Assembly: GCA_003559985.1 (NCBI GenBank)
Contig: PWJP01000061.1
Location: 1 to 5,307, forward strand
Reading direction: 5' to 3'
Length of the DNA stretch: 5,307 nt
Source: Saprospirales bacterium
Lineage (GTDB): Bacteria; Bacteroidota; Bacteroidia; Chitinophagales; Saprospiraceae
Shown piece by piece: positions 1 to 4,367 of this stretch. The first letter of the stretch is position 1. Each line of letters opens with the position of its first letter. The notes under the pieces were generated by a model. That model was given only the letters and a program-made list of their open reading frames with translations, was not told where the DNA came from and made no database searches. Position numbers and translations under genes: made by a program.

Positions 1-331
1 ATATGGTTTCAATATCATTCCAGAAATGGACATTGTGAACCGGCCCGTGTTCTATGATTATTTGAGAGTACTTGCCATCGAAATCTCTGGGCCTCTCGGA
101 CAACAAATAATCACCCTTTATCTGATAGTTTGCCGGAAAAAACGCTTTGAGTTCCGAGGGAAGCGACTCATACACCTTCAATTCTTCCTTATTCAGGTCC
201 CTGAAGAAACCCGGCCTAAAATATTTTAATCGAAACTGAAAAGGTCTCATTTTCTTTCCACAAAGATGACCTCCTTCCACGCTGTAGCAATCTCGATACT
301 TCCCCTGACCAATTAGTTCTCCGATTTTCAT
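1..331 (-). CDS. YrbL-like kinase-fold protein, N-terminal part (cut by window edge)
   Basis: This is an open minus-strand frame of 110 codons from ATG at 331-329 with no stop before the window edge, so the C-terminus is missing. The N-terminus reads MKIGELIGQGKYRDCYSV. The G-x-G-x-x-R-x-C-Y pattern (residues 8-16), followed by a C-x-K/K segment (24-27) and a basic/acidic helix KEELKVYESL (48-57), resembles the start of the YrbL family (PhoP regulatory network protein), whose fold is related to protein kinases. Catalytic-loop residues would lie outside the window, so activity cannot be judged. The frame could extend upstream to a GTG, but the conserved-looking start and the ATG favour 331. 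It is divergent from the DUF4197 gene and has a TAnnTTTG box about 75 bases upstream. The family call is by motif only; a different kinase-fold family is possible. Confidence 0.62.
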   Translation of the reverse strand, partial: MKIGELIGQGKYRDCYSVEGGHLCGKKMRPFQFRLKYFRPGFFRDLNKEELKVYESLPSELKAFFPANYQIKGDYLLSERPRDFDGKYSQIIIEHGPVHNVHFWNDIETI

Positions 332-406
332 TGAATCATTCTTACAAATACAATGCACCTCAATCCATCAACCCTTTCCACACTTAACCGTTAAAGGTTT
401 TCAGAA

Positions 407-414
407 CAAAGTTA
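407..414 (-). promoter_or_regulatory. Putative Bacteroidota -7 box for the YrbL-like gene
   Basis: Read on the minus strand this is TAACTTTG, an exact match to the TAnnTTTG -7 consensus of the Bacteroidota primary sigma factor. A -33 element is not clear; TTTA on the minus strand at 440-437 is the nearest candidate, with a long 22-base spacer. It would give a 5' leader of about 70 bases. No equally good box is visible for the divergent DUF4197 gene; TATCTTCA at 426-433 is only a partial match. Confidence 0.4.
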
Positions 415-466
415 CACTTATTGATTATCTTCACCCTAAAATGTCAGGGTTCACAAATCAGAAAGT

Positions 467-1192
467 ATGTATCCATTAAAAGCAATCGCATTCATTCTCC
501 TTATCACCCTCACTATCCAGGGTTGTTCTTCGAGCGATGTCAGAAGAATTTTAGACGGTGTTACCGAGCGTCAATTGACCACTGAAGAGGTAGCCATGGG
601 GCTCAAAGAGGCACTGAATAACGGAGTGGCATCAGGTGTGGATTTCCTCGGCAGCACAGACGGTTTTTTAGAGACCGATTATAAAATTTTACTACCTCCG
701 GAAGCCCGGCAAATTACCGACAGGCTGCAGCGCGTACCCGGCTTTTCCCAGGTGGAAAACATCGTACTTGAGCGAATAAACCGAAGTGCTGAAGACGCGG
801 TTAGCAGGGCCACTCCCATTTTCAGAGATGCCATCCGGCAAATGACAATTCGCGATGCATGGGACATACTGCGAGGCGATGATTACGCGGCTACCAACTA
901 CCTCATACTCTCTACAAGAGAAAGCCTTTACGACGAATTTAATCCCGTAATTTTTGAAGCCCTGGACAAATTCAATGCACTGGAATACTGGGAAAGTGCT
1001 GTCACCGCTTACAACCAAATTCCTTTTATCGAAGAATCCAACCCGCGATTGGATGACTATGTGACAAACCAGGCATTAGATGCTCTATTCGACCGGATTG
1101 CAGTGGAGGAAAGAGCTATTCGGCAGGATATCAATATGCGAACCTCCGACCTGCTCAGAAGGGTATTTGCCCAACAAGACGAGGAATCATAA
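467..1192 (+). CDS. DUF4197 family lipoprotein
   Basis: A 241-residue protein with a lipoprotein signal peptide: M-Y-P-L-K, a hydrophobic stretch (6-17), then a lipobox ending I-Q-G-C with the lipidated cysteine at residue 20 and a short S-S-S-D linker. The rest matches the DUF4197 pattern as I know it: L-T-T-E-E-V-A-x-G-L-K-E-A-L (37-50), T-D-G-F and K-I-L-L-P-P-E-A (64-80), R-I-N-R-S-A-E-D-A (103-111), P-I-F-R-D-A-I-R-Q-M-T-I-R-D-A (117-131), G-D-D-Y-A-A-T (137-143), the Y-V-T-N-Q-A-L-D-A-L-F helix (198-208) and R-T-S-D-L-L-R-R-V-F (225-234). It is probably full length. The mature protein should be a helical, membrane-anchored periplasmic lipoprotein. The molecular function of DUF4197 is not known to me. 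The gene is followed 80 bases later by the SCP2 gene on the same strand, which has its own candidate promoter. The start is the only ATG that leaves a complete signal peptide. Confidence 0.9.
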   Translation: MYPLKAIAFILLITLTIQGCSSSDVRRILDGVTERQLTTEEVAMGLKEALNNGVASGVDFLGSTDGFLETDYKILLPPEARQITDRLQRVPGFSQVENIVLERINRSAEDAVSRATPIFRDAIRQMTIRDAWDILRGDDYAATNYLILSTRESLYDEFNPVIFEALDKFNALEYWESAVTAYNQIPFIEESNPRLDDYVTNQALDALFDRIAVEERAIRQDINMRTSDLLRRVFAQQDEES

Positions 1193-1245
1193 TGGGAAAA
1201 TTGCCTTAATTTAAGAATCTGGCATAATTTTTCCAGACAATTGAT

Positions 1246-1253
1246 TACTTTTG
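1246..1253 (+). promoter_or_regulatory. Putative -7 box for the SCP2-domain gene
   Basis: TACTTTTG matches TAnnTTTG exactly and ends 18 bases before the ATG at 1272, predicting a very short leader. No convincing TTTG -33 element is seen 19-21 bases upstream, so the site may be weak or fortuitous and the gene may also be read from the DUF4197 transcript. Confidence 0.4.
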
Positions 1254-1271
1254 ACCTAAATATGCAATTGA

Positions 1272-1592
1272 ATGACCGCAGCTGAATTCGTAAAAGGTTT
1301 GCCCGGAAGAGTAACCCCGGAGAGTATAAAAGACAGCAGCACCTGTTTTCACTTCGATCTATCGGGTGACGGGGGTGGCCAACTCACTGTGCTAATAGAA
1401 AAGGGAGAAATATTGGTGTTGGAGGGCCTTCAACGCACCCCAAAATGCGTGGTTAAGGGCAAGGCAAAAAACTTCATGATGGTGGTCAACAAAGAAGTCA
1501 ACCCATTAATTGCCCTGCTGACAGGACAGATCAAGGTCAGTAACCAGGGAGAGCTCACACGCTATGCCAAAATTTTTGGCCTGATGAAGTAA
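1272..1592 (+). CDS. Stand-alone SCP2 sterol/lipid-binding domain protein
   Basis: A 106-residue cytosolic protein with no signal peptide or membrane segment, consisting of a single SCP2-like (sterol carrier protein 2) domain. Visible family features are the F-H-F-D-L-S-G-D-G-G strand/turn (26-35), the paired strands Q-L-T-V-L-I-E-K-G-E and I-L-V-L-E-G (37-52), P-K-C-V-V-K-G (57-63), and the C-terminal helix-turn segment with L-L-T-G-Q-I-K-V-S-N-Q-G (82-93), equivalent to the F-x-x-G-K-L-K-x-x-G-D/N element of SCP2 proteins. Family members bind hydrophobic ligands such as fatty acyl chains or sterols in a tunnel; the ligand here is unknown. The length fits a domain-only bacterial form. A competing upstream ATG at 1262 opens only a seven-codon frame, so 1272 is chosen. 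It lies between the DUF4197 gene and trhO, with no obvious functional link to either. Confidence 0.87.
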   Translation: MTAAEFVKGLPGRVTPESIKDSSTCFHFDLSGDGGGQLTVLIEKGEILVLEGLQRTPKCVVKGKAKNFMMVVNKEVNPLIALLTGQIKVSNQGELTRYAKIFGLMK

Positions 1593-1644
1593 TCTTCGGT
1601 CACTTTGAATACCAGTTCCCCTTCACTTCCATTCCCTCGGTACT

Positions 1645-1681
1645 AAAAAAGCCCGGCCCGGTTCCAAATGGCGTCTTTTTT
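1645..1681 (+). terminator. Possible intrinsic terminator after the SCP2 gene
   Basis: An A6-GCC run (1645-1653) faces GGC (1670-1672) and a C-T6 tract (1675-1681), so a GC-based hairpin with flanking A/T pairing can be drawn just before a T-run. The stem is short and needs a bulge. The T-tract runs directly into the trhO -7 box. It is a plausible but weak terminator. Confidence 0.3.
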
Positions 1682-1682
1682 G

Positions 1683-1690
1683 TATCTTTG
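1683..1690 (+). promoter_or_regulatory. Putative trhO promoter, -7 box
   Basis: TATCTTTG matches TAnnTTTG exactly and is preceded by a T-rich run, a common look for Bacteroidota promoters. The -33 position (about 1659-1665, CGGTTCC) is a poor match. Initiation just downstream would give a leader of roughly 95 bases. That leader contains a 6-bp inverted repeat (AGTGTT 1715-1720 / AACACT 1732-1737) and a 14-codon ORF overlapping the trhO start. Confidence 0.55.
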
Positions 1691-1752
1691 CAGGCTGAGA
1701 ATCAGTAAGAATTGAGTGTTTTTGTTAAGAGAACACTGCTAAGAAGTCAGAG

Positions 1753-1797
1753 ATGTTTCCCAATAACCTTTACAAAAGAGTCATTAATTCACCATGA
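1753..1797 (+). other. Short upstream ORF (14 codons) overlapping the trhO start as ATGA
   Basis: ATG at 1753 opens the frame [14 protein letters not shown] and stops at TGA 1795-1797. The stop overlaps the trhO start codon (1794-1796) in an ATGA arrangement, a layout that allows translational coupling or reinitiation. No Shine-Dalgarno sequence is seen in front of either ATG. Nothing in the peptide is recognisable, and an ORF of this size can arise by chance, so it is offered as a candidate regulatory leader rather than a gene. Confidence 0.25.
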
Positions 1798-2852
1798 AGA
1801 AATTGCTATTCAATAGAATCAACCGGGAGGAATTGAAGGAAAAGCTTTTAACCGAACGGATACAAAGGCGAACACTTTCCTTCTATCAGTACTTTAAAAT
1901 CGAGGACCCTCAGGCCTTTCGCAATGAATTGTTCAGGCAATTTGACCAATTGAAAGTACTGGGCAGGGTTTACGTGGCCTCAGAGGGTATCAATGCGCAG
2001 ATATCGGTTCCCGAGGAAAATTTTGAAGCACTGAAGGACTACATATACAATCTGAATCCTAAGCTCAATGGCATCAGACTCAACACTGCCATTGAGGATG
2101 ACGGTAAGTCCTTTTTTAAGTTGACCATCAAGGTGAGGCACAAAATTGTGGCTGACGGGCTCAATGACGATTCTTTTGACCCGTCTGATAAAGGAATTCA
2201 CCTGCCTGCTGAAAAATTCAACCAACTGGCTGAGGACCCGGATACAGTGATTGTGGATATGCGGAATCACTACGAGTCAGAAGTCGGCCACTTTCAAAAC
2301 GCCATTTGCCCCGATGTAGAGACCTTTCGCGAAGCCCTTCCCGAGGTAGAGAACATCCTCAGCGACAAAAAGGATAAAAACATTGTGATGTACTGCACTG
2401 GAGGCATTCGCTGCGAAAAGGCAAGTGCTTATTTCAAGCATCGTGGCTTCAAAAAAGTACACCAGCTCGAGGGTGGCATCATCGAGTACGCCCGACAGGT
2501 GAGAAAAAAAGGGCTGGAAAATAAATTCGTGGGCAAGAACTTCGTTTTTGACGAGCGGCTCGGGGAGCGCATTTCCGGAGAGGTGATCGCCCGCTGCCAT
2601 CAGTGTGGTGAGGCATGTGACGAGCACGTCAACTGTGCCAATGACGCCTGTCACATACTTTTCATTCAATGTGCCGACTGTGCTAAAAAATACAACCAAT
2701 GTTGCTCTGCCAAGTGCAAAGACTTCATCCAACTGCCACTAGAAAAACAACGGGAGTTGAGAAAAACGGAAGAATTCAATGGCACCAAATGCGGCAAGGG
2801 ACGCTATAAAGCACATAAGCCCGGGGAGGGCAGGGAATTGGAAGCCACATAA
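1794..2852 (+). CDS. trhO: tRNA uridine(34) hydroxylase, rhodanese-domain protein TrhO
   Basis: A 352-residue protein that aligns by eye along its length with E. coli TrhO (YceA). TrhO proteins carry out oxygen-dependent hydroxylation of the wobble uridine U34 to 5-hydroxyuridine in tRNA. The order is: an N-terminal domain with F-Y-Q-Y-F-x-I-E-D-P (30-39), [17 protein letters not shown] (57-73) and D-D-G-K-S-F-F-K-L (102-110); a central rhodanese domain with [14 protein letters not shown] (154-167) and the active loop [10 protein letters not shown] (201-210), Cys201 being the rhodanese catalytic position; then [14 protein letters not shown] (247-260) and a C-terminal part with ten cysteines between 268 and 308. 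Length is typical for the family. The start is the ATG giving [10 protein letters not shown], with its own candidate promoter 105 bases upstream. It converges on the ompH genes and shares their terminator hairpin. Confidence 0.96.
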   Translation: MKKLLFNRINREELKEKLLTERIQRRTLSFYQYFKIEDPQAFRNELFRQFDQLKVLGRVYVASEGINAQISVPEENFEALKDYIYNLNPKLNGIRLNTAIEDDGKSFFKLTIKVRHKIVADGLNDDSFDPSDKGIHLPAEKFNQLAEDPDTVIVDMRNHYESEVGHFQNAICPDVETFREALPEVENILSDKKDKNIVMYCTGGIRCEKASAYFKHRGFKKVHQLEGGIIEYARQVRKKGLENKFVGKNFVFDERLGERISGEVIARCHQCGEACDEHVNCANDACHILFIQCADCAKKYNQCCSAKCKDFIQLPLEKQRELRKTEEFNGTKCGKGRYKAHKPGEGRELEAT

Positions 2853-2892
2853 AAAAAGCCCTCAAACACAGCAATTTGGCGCTTGAGGGCTT
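2851..2892 (-). terminator. Intrinsic terminator for the ompH genes, shared hairpin with trhO
   Basis: A perfect 10-bp stem (AAGCCCTCAA 2856-2865 with TTGAGGGCTT 2883-2892) encloses a 17-base loop. Read on the minus strand, the stem is followed by an unbroken run of seven Ts (2857-2851), the classic intrinsic terminator, placed 45 bases after the ompH2 stop. On the plus strand the same hairpin starts right after the trhO stop, but it is followed only by TTAT, so it would be a weaker terminator in that direction. The minus-strand T-tract uses the two As of the trhO TAA. Confidence 0.85.
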
Positions 2893-2922
2893 ATACTTGA
2901 GATCAATTCAGTGTATATCTGC

Positions 2923-2939
2923 TAAACCCGGCAGGTTTA
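2923..2939 (-). other. Short inverted repeat containing the ompH2 stop codon
   Basis: TAAACC (2923-2928) and GGTTTA (2934-2939) form a perfect 6-bp inverted repeat with a 5-base loop. The ompH2 TAA stop is the first three bases of the stem on the minus strand. No T-run follows, so it is not a terminator by itself; it could be a small 3'-end hairpin upstream of the terminator, or chance. Confidence 0.35.
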
Positions 2940-3458
2940 ATTCAGTTCCAATTTTTCTCTTACAAGTGCTCCGATATTCATAGACTCATCAAAGTACAAT
3001 ACAGTACCTGCACTGGTATCGAGCACGTATTCAAAGTTGTTCTCGCGTGCCACATCTTCAATGGCTCTCTGCACTTTATCAATAATGGGGTCCAACAACT
3101 CCTCTCGCTTGCGCATCAGTGTTTGTTGAATTTGCTGATCCTCTTGCTGGAGTTCCATTTCCTTTTCTCTCAACTTCATTTGCTCTTCCTGCATTTGGCG
3201 CGGAGAGAGATCTCCCTGCTGTTCTCTTTGCATCAATTCCTGATAATCTCTTTGCAGAGCTTCAACCTTGCGCTGTGCTTGGGCTACGAGTTGCTGTTGA
3301 AGCGTTTCGAGCTCAGCATCGGCAGCCAAAACCTCGGGCATTTCGGAGAGAATTTGGGCCGAATTTAAGTGCGCGACTTTTTGGGCAAACAAATCATTGG
3401 TCAATCCCACAGTGAATAGCAGGACAGATGCGATCAGTATAATGCCTGTTTTTTTCAT
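2937..3458 (-). CDS. OmpH/Skp-family periplasmic chaperone (second of pair)
   Basis: A 173-residue protein from ATG at 3458. A longer frame begins at TTG 3482, but ATG 3458 places a normal signal peptide at the N-terminus (K-K, then hydrophobic residues 5-19) with a likely signal peptidase I site after L-F-A at residue 25, before Q-K-V. The mature part is typical OmpH/Skp: a short strand V-A-H-L-N-S-A-Q-I-L (28-37), a long Gln/Glu-rich coiled-coil region (about 45-120), then D-P-I-I-D-K-V-Q-R-A-I-E-D-V-A-R-E-N-N-F (123-142) and Y-V-L-D-T-S-A-G-T-V-L-Y-F (144-156). Skp-like proteins form trimers that hold unfolded outer-membrane proteins in the periplasm for the BAM complex. It lies 101 bases downstream of its paralogue and has its own well-formed promoter in that gap, so it can be expressed alone. 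The exact client range is unknown. Confidence 0.92.
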   Translation of the reverse strand: MKKTGIILIASVLLFTVGLTNDLFAQKVAHLNSAQILSEMPEVLAADAELETLQQQLVAQAQRKVEALQRDYQELMQREQQGDLSPRQMQEEQMKLREKEMELQQEDQQIQQTLMRKREELLDPIIDKVQRAIEDVARENNFEYVLDTSAGTVLYFDESMNIGALVREKLELN

Positions 3459-3516
3459 CGATCTGGTTTTTATAATTAACAATTACTGCGATTTTCAATA
3501 ACGGACGCAAATGTAA

Positions 3517-3547
3517 CAAATATAAGTTCCACTTACACCATGACAAA
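3517..3547 (-). promoter_or_regulatory. Promoter for the second ompH gene
   Basis: On the minus strand TTTG (3547-3544) is followed after 19 bases by TATATTTG (3524-3517). This fits the Bacteroidota TTTG / TAnnTTTG consensus in both boxes and in spacing. A second TAnnTTTG match, TACATTTG (3515-3508), follows directly but lacks a -33 partner at a good distance. Initiation here would give a leader of about 55 bases before ATG 3458. Confidence 0.6.
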
Positions 3548-3559
3548 TTTATTAAACGA

Positions 3560-4075
3560 TTAATCTATTCTTCTAAGGATGTCTTCTGTCTTGTCAAAAC
3601 GGTCGCCGACAAAAATCAAGCCGGATTCACTACTCTTGTCGAAGATGATATCAAATCCCCGGGAATTGGCGTAATCTTCAATTACTCCATACACTCTGTC
3701 CTGGATGGGGGCCACCAGTTCCTGGCGTTTCCTGAATAACTCACCTTCAGGTCCAAAGCGGGCCCGTTGCAATTCGCGAACTTCCTTTTCCTTGTCCATA
3801 ATCTCCTCTTCTCTCTCTGTCCTCTGCTCATCTGACAGCAGCACCTGTTCTGATTGATAGCGATTGTACATACTGCGAATCTTGTCGTATTCCTCTGCTA
3901 TCTCACGTTGCCAACCCGCTGCTATATTGTCGAGCTCCCTTTGAGCCTGGCGGTATTCCGCTACATTTTCCAGCACCTTGGCCACATCTACCACAGCTAC
4001 TTGCTGAGCACTCAAAGTCCCGGCAAACATTGCAAAACCGAGCAGGGTAAGAATAGTGTTTTTCATAATTTTCAT
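3560..4075 (-). CDS. OmpH/Skp-family periplasmic chaperone (first of pair)
   Basis: A 171-residue protein with a signal peptide (residues 1-23: M-K-I-M-K-N, hydrophobic core, cleavage after L-S-A before Q-Q-V). The mature protein starts with the strand V-A-V-V-D-V-A-K-V-L and continues with a long charged coiled-coil region (about 40-105). Then comes R-F-G-P-E-G-E-L-F-R-K-R-Q-E-L-V-A-P-I-Q-D-R-V-Y, a signature I associate with Bacteroidota OmpH proteins, and a C-terminal D-I-I-F-D-K-S-S-E-S-G-L-I-F-V segment. The expected role is holding outer-membrane proteins during periplasmic transit. An internal ATG at 4066 (MKNTIL...) is an equally plausible start, changing the protein by three residues. 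The two OmpH proteins are clearly diverged, so they are probably not interchangeable. In many Bacteroidota such a pair follows bamA; here the upstream neighbour is a divergent hutH. Confidence 0.92.
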   Translation of the reverse strand: MKIMKNTILTLLGFAMFAGTLSAQQVAVVDVAKVLENVAEYRQAQRELDNIAAGWQREIAEEYDKIRSMYNRYQSEQVLLSDEQRTEREEEIMDKEKEVRELQRARFGPEGELFRKRQELVAPIQDRVYGVIEDYANSRGFDIIFDKSSESGLIFVGDRFDKTEDILRRID

Positions 4076-4088
4076 TTGTTTAAAGGGC

Positions 4089-4120
4089 CAAAATTAAGGT
4101 AAAATATCCGATTTACTAAA
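4089..4120 (-). promoter_or_regulatory. Putative promoter for the first ompH gene
   Basis: On the minus strand TAATTTTG (4096-4089) matches the TAnnTTTG -7 consensus. TTTA (4120-4117), one mismatch from TTTG, lies upstream with a 20-base spacer. Initiation would fall close to 4083, leaving a leader of only about 8-17 bases depending on which ATG is used. The spacer contains the 10-bp repeat AAAATATCCG (4101-4110). Confidence 0.5.
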
Positions 4121-4254
4121 ACCGGAACCGCTTATTTGCAGATTGCTTTATACGCGGATAATTTTTCTCACCAATAACTTTAATTCCCCCGCGAATATTA
4201 TCTGAGGTACATAACTGTTCGACCAACTCATTTCTCCCCTTGATAAAATATCCG
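4101..4254. repeat. 10-bp direct repeat AAAATATCCG in the ompH-hutH divergent region
   Basis: Exact copies of AAAATATCCG lie at 4101-4110 and 4245-4254. A near copy in inverse orientation, CGGATAATTTT, is at 4155-4165; its CGGATAAT also pairs (one G-U) with ATTATCTG at 4197-4204. Each exact copy falls in the -33/-7 spacer of one of the two divergent candidate promoters. This is the arrangement of a possible shared operator, but A/T-rich chance similarity is not excluded. Confidence 0.35.
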
Positions 4255-4262
4255 TATTTTTG
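4231..4262 (+). promoter_or_regulatory. Putative hutH promoter
   Basis: TATTTTTG (4255-4262) matches TAnnTTTG, with TTTC (4231-4234, one mismatch from TTTG) 20 bases upstream. It predicts a leader of about 100 bases. Near its 5' end an 8-bp stem with one G-U pair can form (4263-4270 with 4282-4289, 11-base loop). A ten-residue ORF in the leader (4315-4347) has no histidine codons, so a His-type attenuator is not suggested. Confidence 0.5.
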
Positions 4263-4367
4263 CCCATTCCATTCCCTGCAAGGAGTGGGTATCAAAAAGC
4301 CGGAAAGCCTCAATATGCCGCGGCCCCGGATCAATTCAGACTTTTGAAAAAAATTAGGTACATTTAT

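Noticed and set aside
26..229. Plus-strand ORF of 67 codons
   Set aside because: It is antisense to the YrbL-like reading frame, which has a recognisable motif; the plus-strand peptide has none.
692..1018. Minus-strand ORF of 108 codons inside the DUF4197 gene
   Set aside because: It is a shadow of a well-supported family gene, and its translation has no recognisable domain or signal.
1262..1285. Seven-codon ORF (MQLNDRS) overlapping the SCP2 gene start
   Set aside because: It is too short to judge and lies within a very short predicted leader; most likely chance.
2277..2732. Minus-strand ORF of 151 codons inside trhO
   Set aside because: It is long, but lies wholly opposite the conserved rhodanese and Cys-rich regions of trhO, whose codon constraints create it; no motif is seen.
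3119..3415. Two overlapping plus-strand ORFs (98 and 81 codons) opposite ompH2
   Set aside because: They reflect the repetitive Gln/Glu/Leu coiled-coil codons of ompH2 read on the other strand.
3459..3482. Upstream TTG start (3482) for ompH2, adding eight residues
   Set aside because: The ATG at 3458 gives a normal signal peptide; the extension MLIIKTRS adds nothing typical and uses a rare start codon.
4116..4334. Minus-strand ORF of 72 codons between ompH1 and hutH
   Set aside because: It begins with TTG, has no recognisable content, and covers the promoter region of both divergent genes.
4315..4347. Ten-codon ORF in the hutH leader as a possible His attenuator peptide
   Set aside because: It contains no histidine codons, and no terminator/antiterminator pair is evident after it.
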